A stretch of 9,902 nucleotides of DNA from an uncultured Oscillospiraceae bacterium (GTDB taxonomy: Bacteria; Bacillota_A; Clostridia; Oscillospirales; Acutalibacteraceae). The DNA is taken from the NCBI GenBank assembly GCA_910589395.1, contig CAJUTL010000014.1, positions 1 to 9,902 on the forward strand. The letters are read 5' to 3'. Each line of letters starts with the position of its first letter. Position 1 is the first letter of the stretch. Shown one piece after another: positions 1 through 6,082 of the stretch. Under the pieces are notes generated by a model that searched no databases, had not been told where the DNA came from, and saw only the letters and a program-made list of their open reading frames with translations. The translations under genes and the position numbers were made by a program.

Positions 1-211
1 CTATCTTATCACATACCACTCCCTTCTGTCAACACCTTTTTTACCTTTTTTTGAACTTTTTTTCAAAACCTTGATTTTTATCTACATATAGTAGGGGTAT
101 ACCTCAATTACCCATACTGCTATGCCCTGTTTTTCGATTTTCTTTTTATAGCTTTCCCAGAAAACAAAAATTTCCTGGAATACTCTTCTATTTTGGCAGG
201 GAATTTTATTT
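1..211. other. AT-rich spacer upstream of the sleB-like gene
   Basis: This stretch has no coding region I can support. It is T-rich in the first 70 bases and contains a perfect 8-bp palindrome (GGTATACC, 96-103) of unknown meaning. It probably holds the end of a neighbouring transcription unit and upstream control sequence for the gene at 316, but I see no convincing terminator or sigma-A promoter here. Confidence 0.4.
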
Positions 212-240
212 GCATAGAGAACCAGCCCAAGCACTATATA
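212..240 (+). promoter_or_regulatory. Candidate promoter of the sleB-like gene
   Basis: GCATA at 212-216 is separated by 17 bases from CTATATA at 234-240. This loosely resembles the forespore sigma-G pattern (a G-x-A-T-R type -35 and a CATAxTA-type -10), which would suit a spore cortex hydrolase. The overlapping TTGCAT (210-215) could also be read as a weak sigma-A -35. The sigma-G assignment is inference. Confidence 0.3.
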
Positions 241-315
241 TAAAATGAAAGCAGCACCCTCGGTGAAAAATATCCTTTCTCAGAGGACTTCACGAAAAAA
301 CGGAGGAAATGAAAA

Positions 316-1020
316 ATGAAAGCAGACAGGGGAAAACAGCTTGCCCATATCCTTTGGCGGGTCCTGGTGATCGCGCTGGTCAATTTCATGATCGTGCTGA
401 TGCTGTGGAACAGCGGCGGCAGAGCGGCGGCTTTGTCAAAGTACGGCTCCCGTGGAGGAGAAGTGACCCAGATCCAGGAGCGTTTACAGGAATTGGGCTA
501 TGATCCCGGTATGGCGGACGGCATTTTCGGCTCCCGCACCCAACAGGCCGTGATCGCCTTCCAGCGGGATCAGGGACTGGATGCCGACGGCATTGTGGGG
601 AAAAACACCCTGGCCGCTCTGGGCCTTTCCAACGGGGGCGGCTCAGGCGGCGCTTACGGGGGCTTCAGTGAAAGCGACGTGCAGCTTTTGGCCTCTATTA
701 TTTCCGCGGAGTCCCGGGGAGAGCCTTATGAGGGACAAGTTGCCGTGGGAGCTGTCATTATGAACCGCATTGCCCACCCCTCCTTTCCCAATACCCTTTC
801 CGGGGTGATCTATCAGGAGGGCGCCTTTTCCTGCCTGTACGACGGCGGCATCAACGCCGCTGTAGCGGATTCCGCTTACCAGGCGGCCCGGGAGGCCATC
901 AACGGCTCCGATCCCACCGGAGGCGCTATCTATTATTATAACCCGGCGAAAACCACCAACAAGTGGATCTGGTCCCGTGAAGTGGTAGCCGTGATCGGCG
1001 CCCACCGGTTCGCAGTGTAG
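316..1020 (+). CDS. sleB: SleB-like spore cortex-lytic / cell-wall hydrolase
   Basis: A 234-residue exported peptidoglycan hydrolase. Residues 12-33 form one hydrophobic signal or anchor segment after a basic N-terminus. Residues 43-103 are a peptidoglycan-binding domain (PG_binding_1 type; note IQERLQELGYDPG and FGSRTQQAVIAFQ). A Gly/Ser linker follows at about 106-117. Residues 118-234 are the Hydrolase_2/SleB catalytic domain, with Glu132 in the SAES motif as the expected catalytic acid, then AVGAVIMNR and the terminal YYNPAKTTNKWIWS...IGAHRFA signature. Domain order and length match SleB of Bacillus, a lytic transglycosylase acting on muramic-lactam cortex during germination. Start ATG 316 has GGAGG at 302-306, 9 bases upstream. 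The ATG at 309 is in another frame and too close to the GGAGG. No ypeB partner lies next to it, which is unlike the Bacillus operon, so a general vegetative cell-wall role is possible. The family call is secure; the germination role is inferred. Confidence 0.9.
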   Translation: MKADRGKQLAHILWRVLVIALVNFMIVLMLWNSGGRAAALSKYGSRGGEVTQIQERLQELGYDPGMADGIFGSRTQQAVIAFQRDQGLDADGIVGKNTLAALGLSNGGGSGGAYGGFSESDVQLLASIISAESRGEPYEGQVAVGAVIMNRIAHPSFPNTLSGVIYQEGAFSCLYDGGINAAVADSAYQAAREAINGSDPTGGAIYYYNPAKTTNKWIWSREVVAVIGAHRFAV

Positions 1021-1030
1021 GAAAGGGCAG

Positions 1031-1072
1031 TAGTTAGCCGCGAGTAGTTAGTTGTTAGAAAAGGGCATAAGC
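1031..1072 (+). repeat. CTAG/TTAG-rich short repeat, copy 1
   Basis: A low-complexity string of TAGTTAG-like words, running into GTTGTTAGAAAAGGGCATAAG. It starts about ten bases after the sleB-like stop codon. The complement of 4766-4800 carries nearly the same string (AGTAGCTAGTTGTTAGAAAG), so it is a dispersed repeat and not coding sequence. Confidence 0.6.
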
Positions 1073-1127
1073 GCAATTTGTGCTCGCAATTTGCGCTCTG
1101 GGCAATGAGGAATTAGAAGTGCTCGAT

Positions 1128-1304
1128 AAATTGTAGTTTAGCGGGTACCTACTCACCTTCTTCCTGTCATTACTGAACAAAAAGCAAGAAAACCTTGCTT
1201 TCTCGGTGAAGAGGCTCCTCCTTTAGCCCTTTGTTTAGGGCATTAAGGGCGAGATCCTTCGCCGGGAAAGCAAATGGAACTTCGCTTTTTGCTCAGCAAT
1301 GACA
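1128..1304 (+). repeat. Modular intergenic repeat, partial unit (delimiter + palindrome)
   Basis: Starts with the delimiter AAATTGTAGTTTAGCGG (1128-1144), a variant of the motif seen at 6084 and 6175. An imperfect palindrome follows at 1165-1304. Its ends, TGTCATTACTGAACAAAAAG and the complement of CTTTTTGCTCAGCAATGACA, match at nearly every position. Inner arms (TTTCTCGGTGAAG against CTTCGCCGGGAAA, and GCCCT/AGGGC around 1227-1242) let the whole element fold into one long hairpin. Spacing and order match the right-hand half of the unit at 6083-6371. The 105-bp module is absent here. Confidence 0.75.
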
Positions 1305-1333
1305 AAAAACGGAGTTTTGGCCTTCCTTTCAAT

Positions 1334-1391
1334 GCTTTGCGTCAGCAAAGCCGCCACCGTCCAGCATCTAGCGTCTAGTATCCAGCATCTA
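1334..1391. repeat. Hairpin plus short direct repeats
   Basis: GCTTTGC/GCAAAGC forms a 7-bp hairpin with a GTCA loop (1334-1351). It is followed by two direct copies of CCAGCATCTA (1361-1370 and 1382-1391) with TCTAG words between them. This is intergenic low-complexity sequence of unknown role. Confidence 0.4.
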
Positions 1392-1435
1392 AAAACGATC
1401 GGGACCGTCCGTAATGGGCGGTCCCGATCGCTTTT
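1391..1435 (-). terminator. Intrinsic terminator of the MATE genes, likely bidirectional
   Basis: CGATCGGGACCG at 1396-1407 pairs perfectly with CGGTCCCGATCG at 1419-1430, and a few more pairs close the loop. On the - strand the stem starts 3 bases after the MATE stop codon and is followed by TTTTT. On the + strand it is followed by CTTTT, so it probably also ends the convergent sleB-like transcript, for which I see no other terminator. Confidence 0.9.
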
Positions 1436-2828
1436 ATGTGACTGCCTCATCTGACTTCAATTTGGCAAAGGCTTTTCTTTTCACAAAGAAATAGCACACC
1501 AGCTGGAAGACCCCTGTGACCAGCCAGGAAACGGGATAAGATAAGAACAGCATTTCCCAGGTGGGGTTTAAGGGCAGAAGGGCGTAGATCCAGATGATAC
1601 GCAAACCGCAGGTGCCGATAATGGACATGAGCATTGGCATCATGGAAGAGCCTAACCCTCGCAGCATACCTACCATGACATTCATCAGGGCAATGGTAAA
1701 ATAGGGCACACAGGTGATGAGCATTCTGCGCAGGCCATATTCCATCACCTTTCCGTCGGCGGTATACAGGCTGAGCAGGAAATTCCCCCCCAGATACGCG
1801 CCCCCGCCCAGCACAAGGCTAAGCGTGATCGCCATCATCAGGCAGAGCGTGCAGACACGCCTGACCCTTTCCGGCTTTTTCGCCCCGTAATTCTGGCTGG
1901 TAAAGCTTTGGGCGGCCTGGGTAAAGGCGTCTACCACCGTCCAGAGAAAGCCCTCCAGATTGCTGGAGGCGGTGGCCCCCGCCATGGCGGCGGAACCGAA
2001 GGAATTCACCGTGGACTGAATGATCACGTTGGAAACCGAGAAGGTGGCCCCTTGAATTCCAGCGGGAATCCCGATGCGCATCATTTGCAGCAGCTTGCTT
2101 TTCACAATGCGCAGCCGCTTCAGCTCCACCCGATAGGGCGTGTCGCTTTTCACCAGGCACCACAGCACCAGCCCGGCGGAAATCGCCTGTGAGATCACAG
2201 TGGCGGTGGCAACCCCGGCCACGCCCATATCCAGCGCGATCACGAAAAACAAATTGAAGCACACGTTTATCAGGCCCGCCGCGGTAAGAAAATACAGAGG
2301 ACGGCGGGTATCCCCCACCGCGCGCAGCACCGCCGCGCCGAAATTGTAGAGCATGGCCGCCGGCATACCGGCAAAGTAAATGCGCATGTATAAAATGGAT
2401 TGGTCGATCACGTCCGGCGGAGTCCCCATCCAGGTCAGCACCGGGCGGGACAGCCCGATGCCGATGAAAATCAGCGCCACGCCGGAGATCAGGCTGGTGA
2501 GGATCGCGGTATGTACCGTCTCATTCAGCTCGGAAAGCTGACCGGAGCCATAGGCCCTGGCCACCAGCACGTTCACCCCTACCGAAAGGCCGATAAACAA
2601 ATTGACAATGAGGTTGATGAGCGCTCCTGTGGAGCCTACCGCTGCCAGGGCCTCATTCCCCGCAAAGCGGCCCGCCACCACCATATCGGCAGCATTGAAC
2701 AGCAGCTGTAAAATGCCGGAAAGCGCCAGCGGTATGGCAAATTTTATGATTTTTCCCAGCAGAGGGCCCTCCGTCATGTCGATTTCAAAGGAGCTCCTGC
2801 GTTCCCTGGGCTTTAAGTGAAATTTCAC
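1434..2828 (-). CDS. MATE family multidrug/cation efflux transporter (downstream paralog)
   Basis: A polytopic inner-membrane exporter of the MATE family (two MatE domains, about 12 membrane segments), expected to expel cationic or aromatic compounds using a Na+ or H+ gradient. The first domain opens with EIDMTEGPLLGKI and the helix KFAIPLALSGILQLLFNAAD, then AGRFAGNEALAAVG and the MRIYFAGMP and LRAVGDTRRPLYF segments typical of this clade. The second domain begins near RIGIPAGIQGATFSVSN. I place the start at GTG 2828 (464 residues) because GGAAAGG lies 9 bases upstream. TTG 2846 in the same frame gives 470 residues but has no ribosome site. It aligns without gaps to the upstream neighbour, roughly 60% identical by eye. 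The 42-bp gap after that gene suggests one transcript, ending at the 1391 terminator. Substrate cannot be told from sequence. Confidence 0.93.
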   Translation of the reverse strand: MKFHLKPRERRSSFEIDMTEGPLLGKIIKFAIPLALSGILQLLFNAADMVVAGRFAGNEALAAVGSTGALINLIVNLFIGLSVGVNVLVARAYGSGQLSELNETVHTAILTSLISGVALIFIGIGLSRPVLTWMGTPPDVIDQSILYMRIYFAGMPAAMLYNFGAAVLRAVGDTRRPLYFLTAAGLINVCFNLFFVIALDMGVAGVATATVISQAISAGLVLWCLVKSDTPYRVELKRLRIVKSKLLQMMRIGIPAGIQGATFSVSNVIIQSTVNSFGSAAMAGATASSNLEGFLWTVVDAFTQAAQSFTSQNYGAKKPERVRRVCTLCLMMAITLSLVLGGGAYLGGNFLLSLYTADGKVMEYGLRRMLITCVPYFTIALMNVMVGMLRGLGSSMMPMLMSIIGTCGLRIIWIYALLPLNPTWEMLFLSYPVSWLVTGVFQLVCYFFVKRKAFAKLKSDEAVT

Positions 2829-2870
2829 AAGATACACCCTTTCCAAATAATAGCCGTAAGCGGTCAGTTG

Positions 2871-4283
2871 TCAGCCTTCAGAAATGGGACTTCCCCGATT
2901 ACTGCTCGCTGCCAGCTTTTTTTCTACCCGGTGCTTTACGACAAAATAGCACCCAAAGTCCACCAGCGCGGCCAGCCCCCAAGTGATGGGATAGGAAACA
3001 TAGAGCATTTCCAGCGTGGGAACTGCGGCAAAGGCCGTATAGAGCCACACTACCCGGAAACCGCACACAAAGGTAATGGTGATCACCATGGGAACAAAGG
3101 AAGCCCCCAGACCCCGCAGTACGCCTACCATGTTGCCCATCAGCGCCCCAATGCACTGACAGGTGCATACAATGGCCATTCTCCGAAGGCCAAAGGCGAT
3201 CACCTCCGGATCCCCGGAATAGATGCCCAAAAGCCCCGGTCCACCAAAATACGCGCCGATGCCCAGCACCAGCCCAACGCTGACTCCAAGCCCCAGACAC
3301 AGGGCCAGGATCCGATTGACCCGATTGACCTTTTTTGCCCCTACGTTCTGCCCGGTAAACGACATTGCCGCCTGGGAAAAGGCGTCCATTCCCGTGGACA
3401 CAAAGCCCTCAATGTTGGAGGCGGCGGTATTTCCCGCCATGGCCAGGGGCCCGAAGGAATTGATGGTGGACTGGATCAGTACATTGGAAATGGAAAAGGA
3501 AGCCCCTTGAATTCCGGCGGGCAGGCCGATCTTCGCCATTTGCAGAAGCTTATCCTTCTTAATGCGCAGCCGCTTCAGCTCTACCCGGTAAATGCTGTCC
3601 GTCCGCATCAGGCAAAGCAGCACCAGCCCTGCGGAAATTGCCTGGGAAATAGAAGTGGCCGCCGCCACGCCTGCCACGCCCATATGCAGCACGATCACAA
3701 AAAACAAATTCAAAAGGACATTGACCACCCCGGCAAGCAGCAGAAAATAAAGGGGCCGCTGAGTATCCCCCACCGCCCGAAGCACCGCCGCGCCGAAATT
3801 GTAGAGCATCATGCCCGGCATGCCGATAAAATAAATGCGCATGTATAACACCGCCTGATCCAGCACGTCCGGCGGAGTAGCCATAGCCTTCAGCACAGGC
3901 TGGGCCAGCAGAATGCCAACAGCGATCAGCGCCACGCCAAACACGGTGCTTGCCAGGATCGAGGTATGTACCGTTTCGCTTAGATCCTTCCGGTTCCCCG
4001 CCCCATAGTACTGGGCAACGAGCACGTTGGTACCCACGGAAAGGCCCATAAACAGGGTGACGATCAAATTGATCAGCGCCCCGGTGGCCCCCACCGCGGC
4101 CAAGGCACCGCTGCCCGCGAAGCGGCCCACCACCACAATATCGGCGGCGTTGAACAGCAGCTGCAAAATACCGGAAAGCGCCAGTGGTATGGCAAATTTC
4201 ACGATCTTGCCCAACAGCGGCCCATGAGTCATATCGATCTCATAAGAGCCTCCGCGCCCTCCCAAATGAAAAAGCCTTCGCAC
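2871..4283 (-). CDS. MATE family multidrug/cation efflux transporter (upstream paralog)
   Basis: The first gene of a tandem pair, 470 residues from GTG 4283, with two MatE domains and about 12 membrane helices. Conserved landmarks shared with its neighbour are EIDMTHGPLLGKI, LFNAADIVVVGRFAG, NVLVAQYYGAG, MRIYFIGMPGMMLYNFGAAV, LRAVGDTQRPLYF, IGLPAGIQGASFS and the VGVLRGLGASFVP segment. The start is uncertain. GTG 4283 has only a weak AAGAAAG site; TTG 4265 (GAAGG 9 bases upstream) or the ATG of the DMTHGP motif are alternatives, and neither changes the fold. The last ten residues and the following spacer fall in TCAG-rich sequence (GTCAGTTGTCAGCCTTCAG) like that near 9767, so the tail may be repeat-derived. 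Substrate unknown. Confidence 0.93.
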   Translation of the reverse strand: MRRLFHLGGRGGSYEIDMTHGPLLGKIVKFAIPLALSGILQLLFNAADIVVVGRFAGSGALAAVGATGALINLIVTLFMGLSVGTNVLVAQYYGAGNRKDLSETVHTSILASTVFGVALIAVGILLAQPVLKAMATPPDVLDQAVLYMRIYFIGMPGMMLYNFGAAVLRAVGDTQRPLYFLLLAGVVNVLLNLFFVIVLHMGVAGVAAATSISQAISAGLVLLCLMRTDSIYRVELKRLRIKKDKLLQMAKIGLPAGIQGASFSISNVLIQSTINSFGPLAMAGNTAASNIEGFVSTGMDAFSQAAMSFTGQNVGAKKVNRVNRILALCLGLGVSVGLVLGIGAYFGGPGLLGIYSGDPEVIAFGLRRMAIVCTCQCIGALMGNMVGVLRGLGASFVPMVITITFVCGFRVVWLYTAFAAVPTLEMLYVSYPITWGLAALVDFGCYFVVKHRVEKKLAASSNRGSPISEG

Positions 4284-4456
4284 AACAAGCCACTTCTTTC
4301 TTAAAATTTTGTGTAATGGGGAACGATTAACTGGCCGGTGGTTAAAAAAGATAAAAGCAAAACGCTAACTTGTGTTAGACCTGTGTAGCGCAATAAGAGA
4401 AAGGGCGCATGGAATGAGCAATGAAGGGTAAGGGCACGAGTGTTGCAGCCAATGCT
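4284..4456. other. Leader region of the MATE pair
   Basis: No gene is supported here; the small - strand open frame at 4301-4495 lacks a ribosome site and runs into repeat sequence. It should hold the MATE promoter, but no clear -35/-10 pair is visible. CTAAC-TTGT-GTTAG (4365-4378) is a perfect 5-bp inverted repeat that could be an operator; this is only a guess. Confidence 0.3.
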
Positions 4457-4711
4457 CGATAAATTCCAATTTATAGAACAGTTCCCCACTGTCATTCTGA
4501 GGAACGAAGTGACGAAGAATCTCGTCCTTGATTCCGGGAAAAAGGCGAAGGACGAGATTCTTCGCTTCGCTCAGAATGACAAGAGGGTGGTGATTGGATA
4601 ACCGCTAAATTCCAATTTACCACCCTGCCAACGGTCGGGTCAGAAACCGATTTTCCGCACCAAGCAGCTTCACGAGTGGCAGCGGTGCCTCGCCGCCAAA
4701 TTCCAATTTAA
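4457..4711 (-). repeat. Composite modular repeat unit, left copy (inverted relative to 6083-6371)
   Basis: In + order it reads: delimiter CGATAAATTCCAATTTATAG; a 92-bp near-perfect palindrome at 4490-4581 whose arms start TGTCATTCTGAG and include GAAGAATCTCGTCCTT; linker GGATAACCGC; then a 105-bp module at 4606-4710 bounded on both sides by AAATTCCAATTTA. The complement of 6083-6371 carries the same parts in the same order, including the short linkers. The 105-bp module differs from its partner at only about ten positions by eye. No open frame spans it, so I treat it as a non-autonomous dispersed repeat. Confidence 0.85.
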
Positions 4712-4728
4712 CGCACTAAGCCCTCTCC

Positions 4729-4767
4729 TGTCATTCTGAGAAACAAAGTGACGAAAAATCCCGACCT
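4729..4767 (+). repeat. Half copy of the TGTCATTCTGA palindrome
   Basis: TGTCATTCTGAGAAACAAAG and the bases to 4767 match the left arm of the palindrome at 4490 with a few changes. The right arm is missing and the sequence passes directly into the TAG-rich repeat. It is either a decayed or a truncated element. Confidence 0.6.
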
Positions 4768-4800
4768 TACGCCCTTTCTAACAACTAGCTACTAACCACT
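4766..4800 (-). repeat. CTAG/TTAG-rich short repeat, copy 2
   Basis: The complement reads AGTAGCTAGTTGTTAGAAAG and on into GGGCGTAAG, nearly the same as 1045-1070. It lies directly beyond the lipoprotein terminator, just as copy 1 lies directly beyond the sleB-like gene. Both copies sit at 3' ends of genes. Confidence 0.6.
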
Positions 4801-4808
4801 AAAGCCCC

Positions 4809-4836
4809 AAAAAAGGCCTGCATTGCTGCAAGCCCC
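4809..4836 (-). terminator. Intrinsic terminator of the lipoprotein gene
   Basis: On the - strand, GGGCTTGCA pairs with TGCAGGCCT (two G-T pairs) around a GCAA tetraloop and is followed directly by TTTTTT. The stem lies about 10 bases after the lipoprotein stop codon. Confidence 0.85.
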
Positions 4837-4845
4837 TGGGCGTTT

Positions 4846-5442
4846 TTATTTCTGAAAGCTGAGGAAAAGCTCTTCCGCAAGCTTTTTCTGCGCCTCGTTC
4901 TTTTCGTCTTTTTTGGTATCCGTATAAATCATCAAGTATTTTTCGCTGGGGTGCAAAACGGCGGGAACTTCGTTATCCAGCACCTGGAAGAAGCCCTTTT
5001 CCCTTACGCTGTCCAAACAGGCTTTTCCCTTTTCGTCCAGGTTTTCCGGGGCAAATTCGTAAAACTCTGCCTGTACGGTGCTGCCGTTATAGGCAAACTG
5101 ATACCGGTAGCCCCCTATCGCGCCGATCTCCTTATAGGACATCTCCACGAAGGTGGTCACAGAATCTTTTTTGAACACTACCTTGCCGTTTTCAAAGGCC
5201 ACCGCTTCCTCATCTTTTACCACAGCCTTCCCGTCCTCCATATAGGAGCACAGGCCCAATAACGTATTTTCATAATCGGCACTGTTTGGTTTTTTCGCGG
5301 TTTTCTCTTCCCCGCCGGAAACCGCGGAGGAGGCTTCCTCCGTGGTAAGCTGGGGCAGACGCGGCGCGGCGCCTCCGCAGGCGGAAAGTGTGATCGCCAT
5401 CGCCCCGGCCATGCACAGGGCCAATATTCTTTTCTTCATCAT
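4846..5442 (-). CDS. Small putative lipoprotein of unknown function
   Basis: A 198-residue secreted protein I do not recognise. It begins with a basic MMKKR, a hydrophobic core to residue 18, and the lipobox LSAC with the lipidated Cys at position 22, so it should be anchored to the outer face of the membrane. Residues 23-55 are a Ser/Glu/Lys-rich tether. Residues 56-198 look like one compact soluble domain with alternating hydrophobic strands (GKVVFKKDSVTTFVEM, GYRYQFAYNGSTVQAEFYEF) and an amphipathic C-terminal helix (NEAQKKLAEELFLSFQ). Start ATG 5442 has AAAGGA 7 bases upstream; a second ATG follows at once. It lies about 90 bases downstream of tRNA-Glu on the same strand. A T-rich hairpin lies between, and I see no clear promoter, so it may depend partly on read-through from the tRNA promoter. 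Its own terminator is at 4809-4836. Coding status is well supported by the lipobox and ribosome site. Confidence 0.85.
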   Translation of the reverse strand: MMKKRILALCMAGAMAITLSACGGAAPRLPQLTTEEASSAVSGGEEKTAKKPNSADYENTLLGLCSYMEDGKAVVKDEEAVAFENGKVVFKKDSVTTFVEMSYKEIGAIGGYRYQFAYNGSTVQAEFYEFAPENLDEKGKACLDSVREKGFFQVLDNEVPAVLHPSEKYLMIYTDTKKDEKNEAQKKLAEELFLSFQK

Positions 5443-5480
5443 GCTGCATTCCTTTCTCCGCGTGGATCCCTCTTGTCAGG

Positions 5481-5518
5481 GAAAAATAAAAGAAAACGCG
5501 GACCCTGAAACCAGGGCC
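5481..5518 (-). terminator. Probable terminator after the tRNA genes
   Basis: On the - strand, GGCCCTG-GTTT-CAGGGTC forms a 7-bp stem (5501-5518) with one G-T pair. CGCG follows and then a T-rich run (TTTTCTTTTATTTTT). The four-base gap before the T run makes it weaker than the other terminators here, which would allow some read-through into the lipoprotein gene. Confidence 0.5.
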
Positions 5519-5534
5519 AGCGCTTATCCTTCCA

Positions 5535-5609
5535 TGGTGACCCGGACGAGAATCGAACTCGTATTACCGCCGTGAAAGGGCGGTGTCTTAACCGTTTGAC
5601 CACCGGGCC
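5535..5609 (-). tRNA. tRNA-Glu (anticodon TTC)
   Basis: A 75-base cloverleaf on the - strand. The acceptor GGCCCGG pairs with CCGGGTC, then discriminator A and an encoded CCA. The anticodon stem CCGCC/GGCGG encloses loop CTTTCAC, giving anticodon TTC for Glu GAA/GAG. T arm is ACGAG-TTCGATT-CTCGT. It follows tRNA-Met after a 3-base spacer, so the two are processed from one transcript. Confidence 0.96.
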
Positions 5610-5612
5610 ATA

Positions 5613-5689
5613 TGGTAGCGGCAAATGGATTTGAACCATCGACACTTCGGGTATGAACCGAATGCTCTAGCCAACTGAGCTATGCCGCC
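5613..5689 (-). tRNA. tRNA-Met (anticodon CAT), elongator type
   Basis: A 77-base cloverleaf on the - strand. The acceptor GGCGGCA pairs with TGCCGCT (G1-U72 wobble), then discriminator A and encoded CCA. D arm is GCTC-AGTTGGCTA-GAGC, anticodon stem TTCGG/CCGAA with loop TTCATAC, T arm GATGG-TTCAAAT-CCATT. The anticodon stem lacks the three G-C pairs of initiator tRNA, and the body resembles Bacillus elongator tRNA-Met. The isoleucine tRNA whose CAT anticodon is modified to lysidine is the less likely alternative. Confidence 0.94.
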
Positions 5690-5696
5690 ATAATGG

Positions 5697-5717
5697 TGCT
5701 TCGCCTCCGGCGAAGCA
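5697..5717 (-). other. Perfect hairpin in the tRNA leader
   Basis: TGCTTCGCC and GGCGAAGCA form a perfect 9-bp stem with a 3-base loop. It occupies the predicted transcription start through to 7 bases before tRNA-Met. No T run follows, so it is not a terminator. It may guide 5' processing or protect the leader (inference). Confidence 0.6.
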
Positions 5718-5723
5718 TTGCTT

Positions 5724-5752
5724 ATTATACTGTACCTGCTAGTATTTGTCAA
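5724..5752 (-). promoter_or_regulatory. Consensus sigma-A promoter of the tRNA operon
   Basis: On the - strand, TTGACA (5752-5747) and TATAAT (5729-5724) are both perfect consensus hexamers with an exact 17-bp spacer. The start is predicted near 5717, 28 bases before tRNA-Met. This is the strongest promoter in the window, as expected for stable RNA genes. Confidence 0.93.
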
Positions 5753-5860
5753 GCAGTTTAGGATTATTTACAGGAAAGAATTGGTTTTCTGTATGCTGCC
5801 GGGAAAATTCAGGCAAAAAGACAGCTTTCTTCCACACAGTCGCGCAAGATTTCTCGCTGT
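5753..5860. other. Spacer with no recognised feature
   Basis: The sequence lies between the tRNA promoter and the stop codon of the SHOCT remnant. I see no gene and no clear terminator for the remnant. Confidence 0.4.
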
Positions 5861-6001
5861 CTACAGCTTCTCCAAAATCTTCCGGCGCTTCTCTTCAAAC
5901 TCCTCCTGAGTGATCAGGTTCTTATACAAAAGTGACTGCGCTTCTTCCATGCGCTGTTCCACAGTTTTTTCCACAGGAGGGACGGCGGACGCGGAAGGAA
6001 T
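5861..6001 (-). pseudogene. C-terminal remnant of a SHOCT-domain protein
   Basis: An uninterrupted - strand frame of 46 codons ending in TAG (5863-5861) reads PPVEKTVEQRMEEAQ, then SLLYKNLITQEEFEEKRRKI and LEKL. This matches the SHOCT domain (short C-terminal domain, PF09851), a helical module normally found at the extreme C-terminus of longer proteins after a flexible Pro/Ser linker, here IPSASAVPP. No start codon or ribosome site precedes the linker. Further upstream the frame runs into repeat-like sequence and a TAA at 6025-6023. The body of the gene is therefore missing, probably removed by the event that brought in the repeat unit at 6083-6371. An internal ATG in QRMEEAQ could start a 29-residue peptide, but no ribosome site supports it. 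SHOCT assignment is from motif recall. Confidence 0.65.
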
Positions 6002-6082
6002 TTGTTGGTTAATACACCGTAGTTACTCGAAAGGCAGCCGAGTACAGGTGGGCAGCCGCTGACTTAACTGTTATTAAGCGGA

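Noticed and set aside
245..319. A 24-codon frame (ATG 245 to TGA 319) whose stop overlaps the sleB-like start as ATGA
   Set aside because: The overlap looks like translational coupling, but there is no Shine-Dalgarno before ATG 245, and it would lie at or before the predicted transcript start. The AAAATGAAAGCAG string shared by both starts may be chance or a small duplication.
1031..1391. The repeated TTAG/TCTAG words as a CRISPR array
   Set aside because: The repeats are too short and irregular, there are no uniform spacers, and no cas genes are present.
2817..3848. A 343-codon open frame on the + strand opposite the upstream MATE gene
   Set aside because: It is antisense to a well-supported membrane protein, has odd composition (rich in His, Pro, Gln) and no ribosome site or known motif.
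4490..4581. The strong palindrome as a transcription terminator
   Set aside because: The stem is long but has no T run on either side, and diverged copies occur elsewhere in the window, so a dispersed repeat is the better reading.
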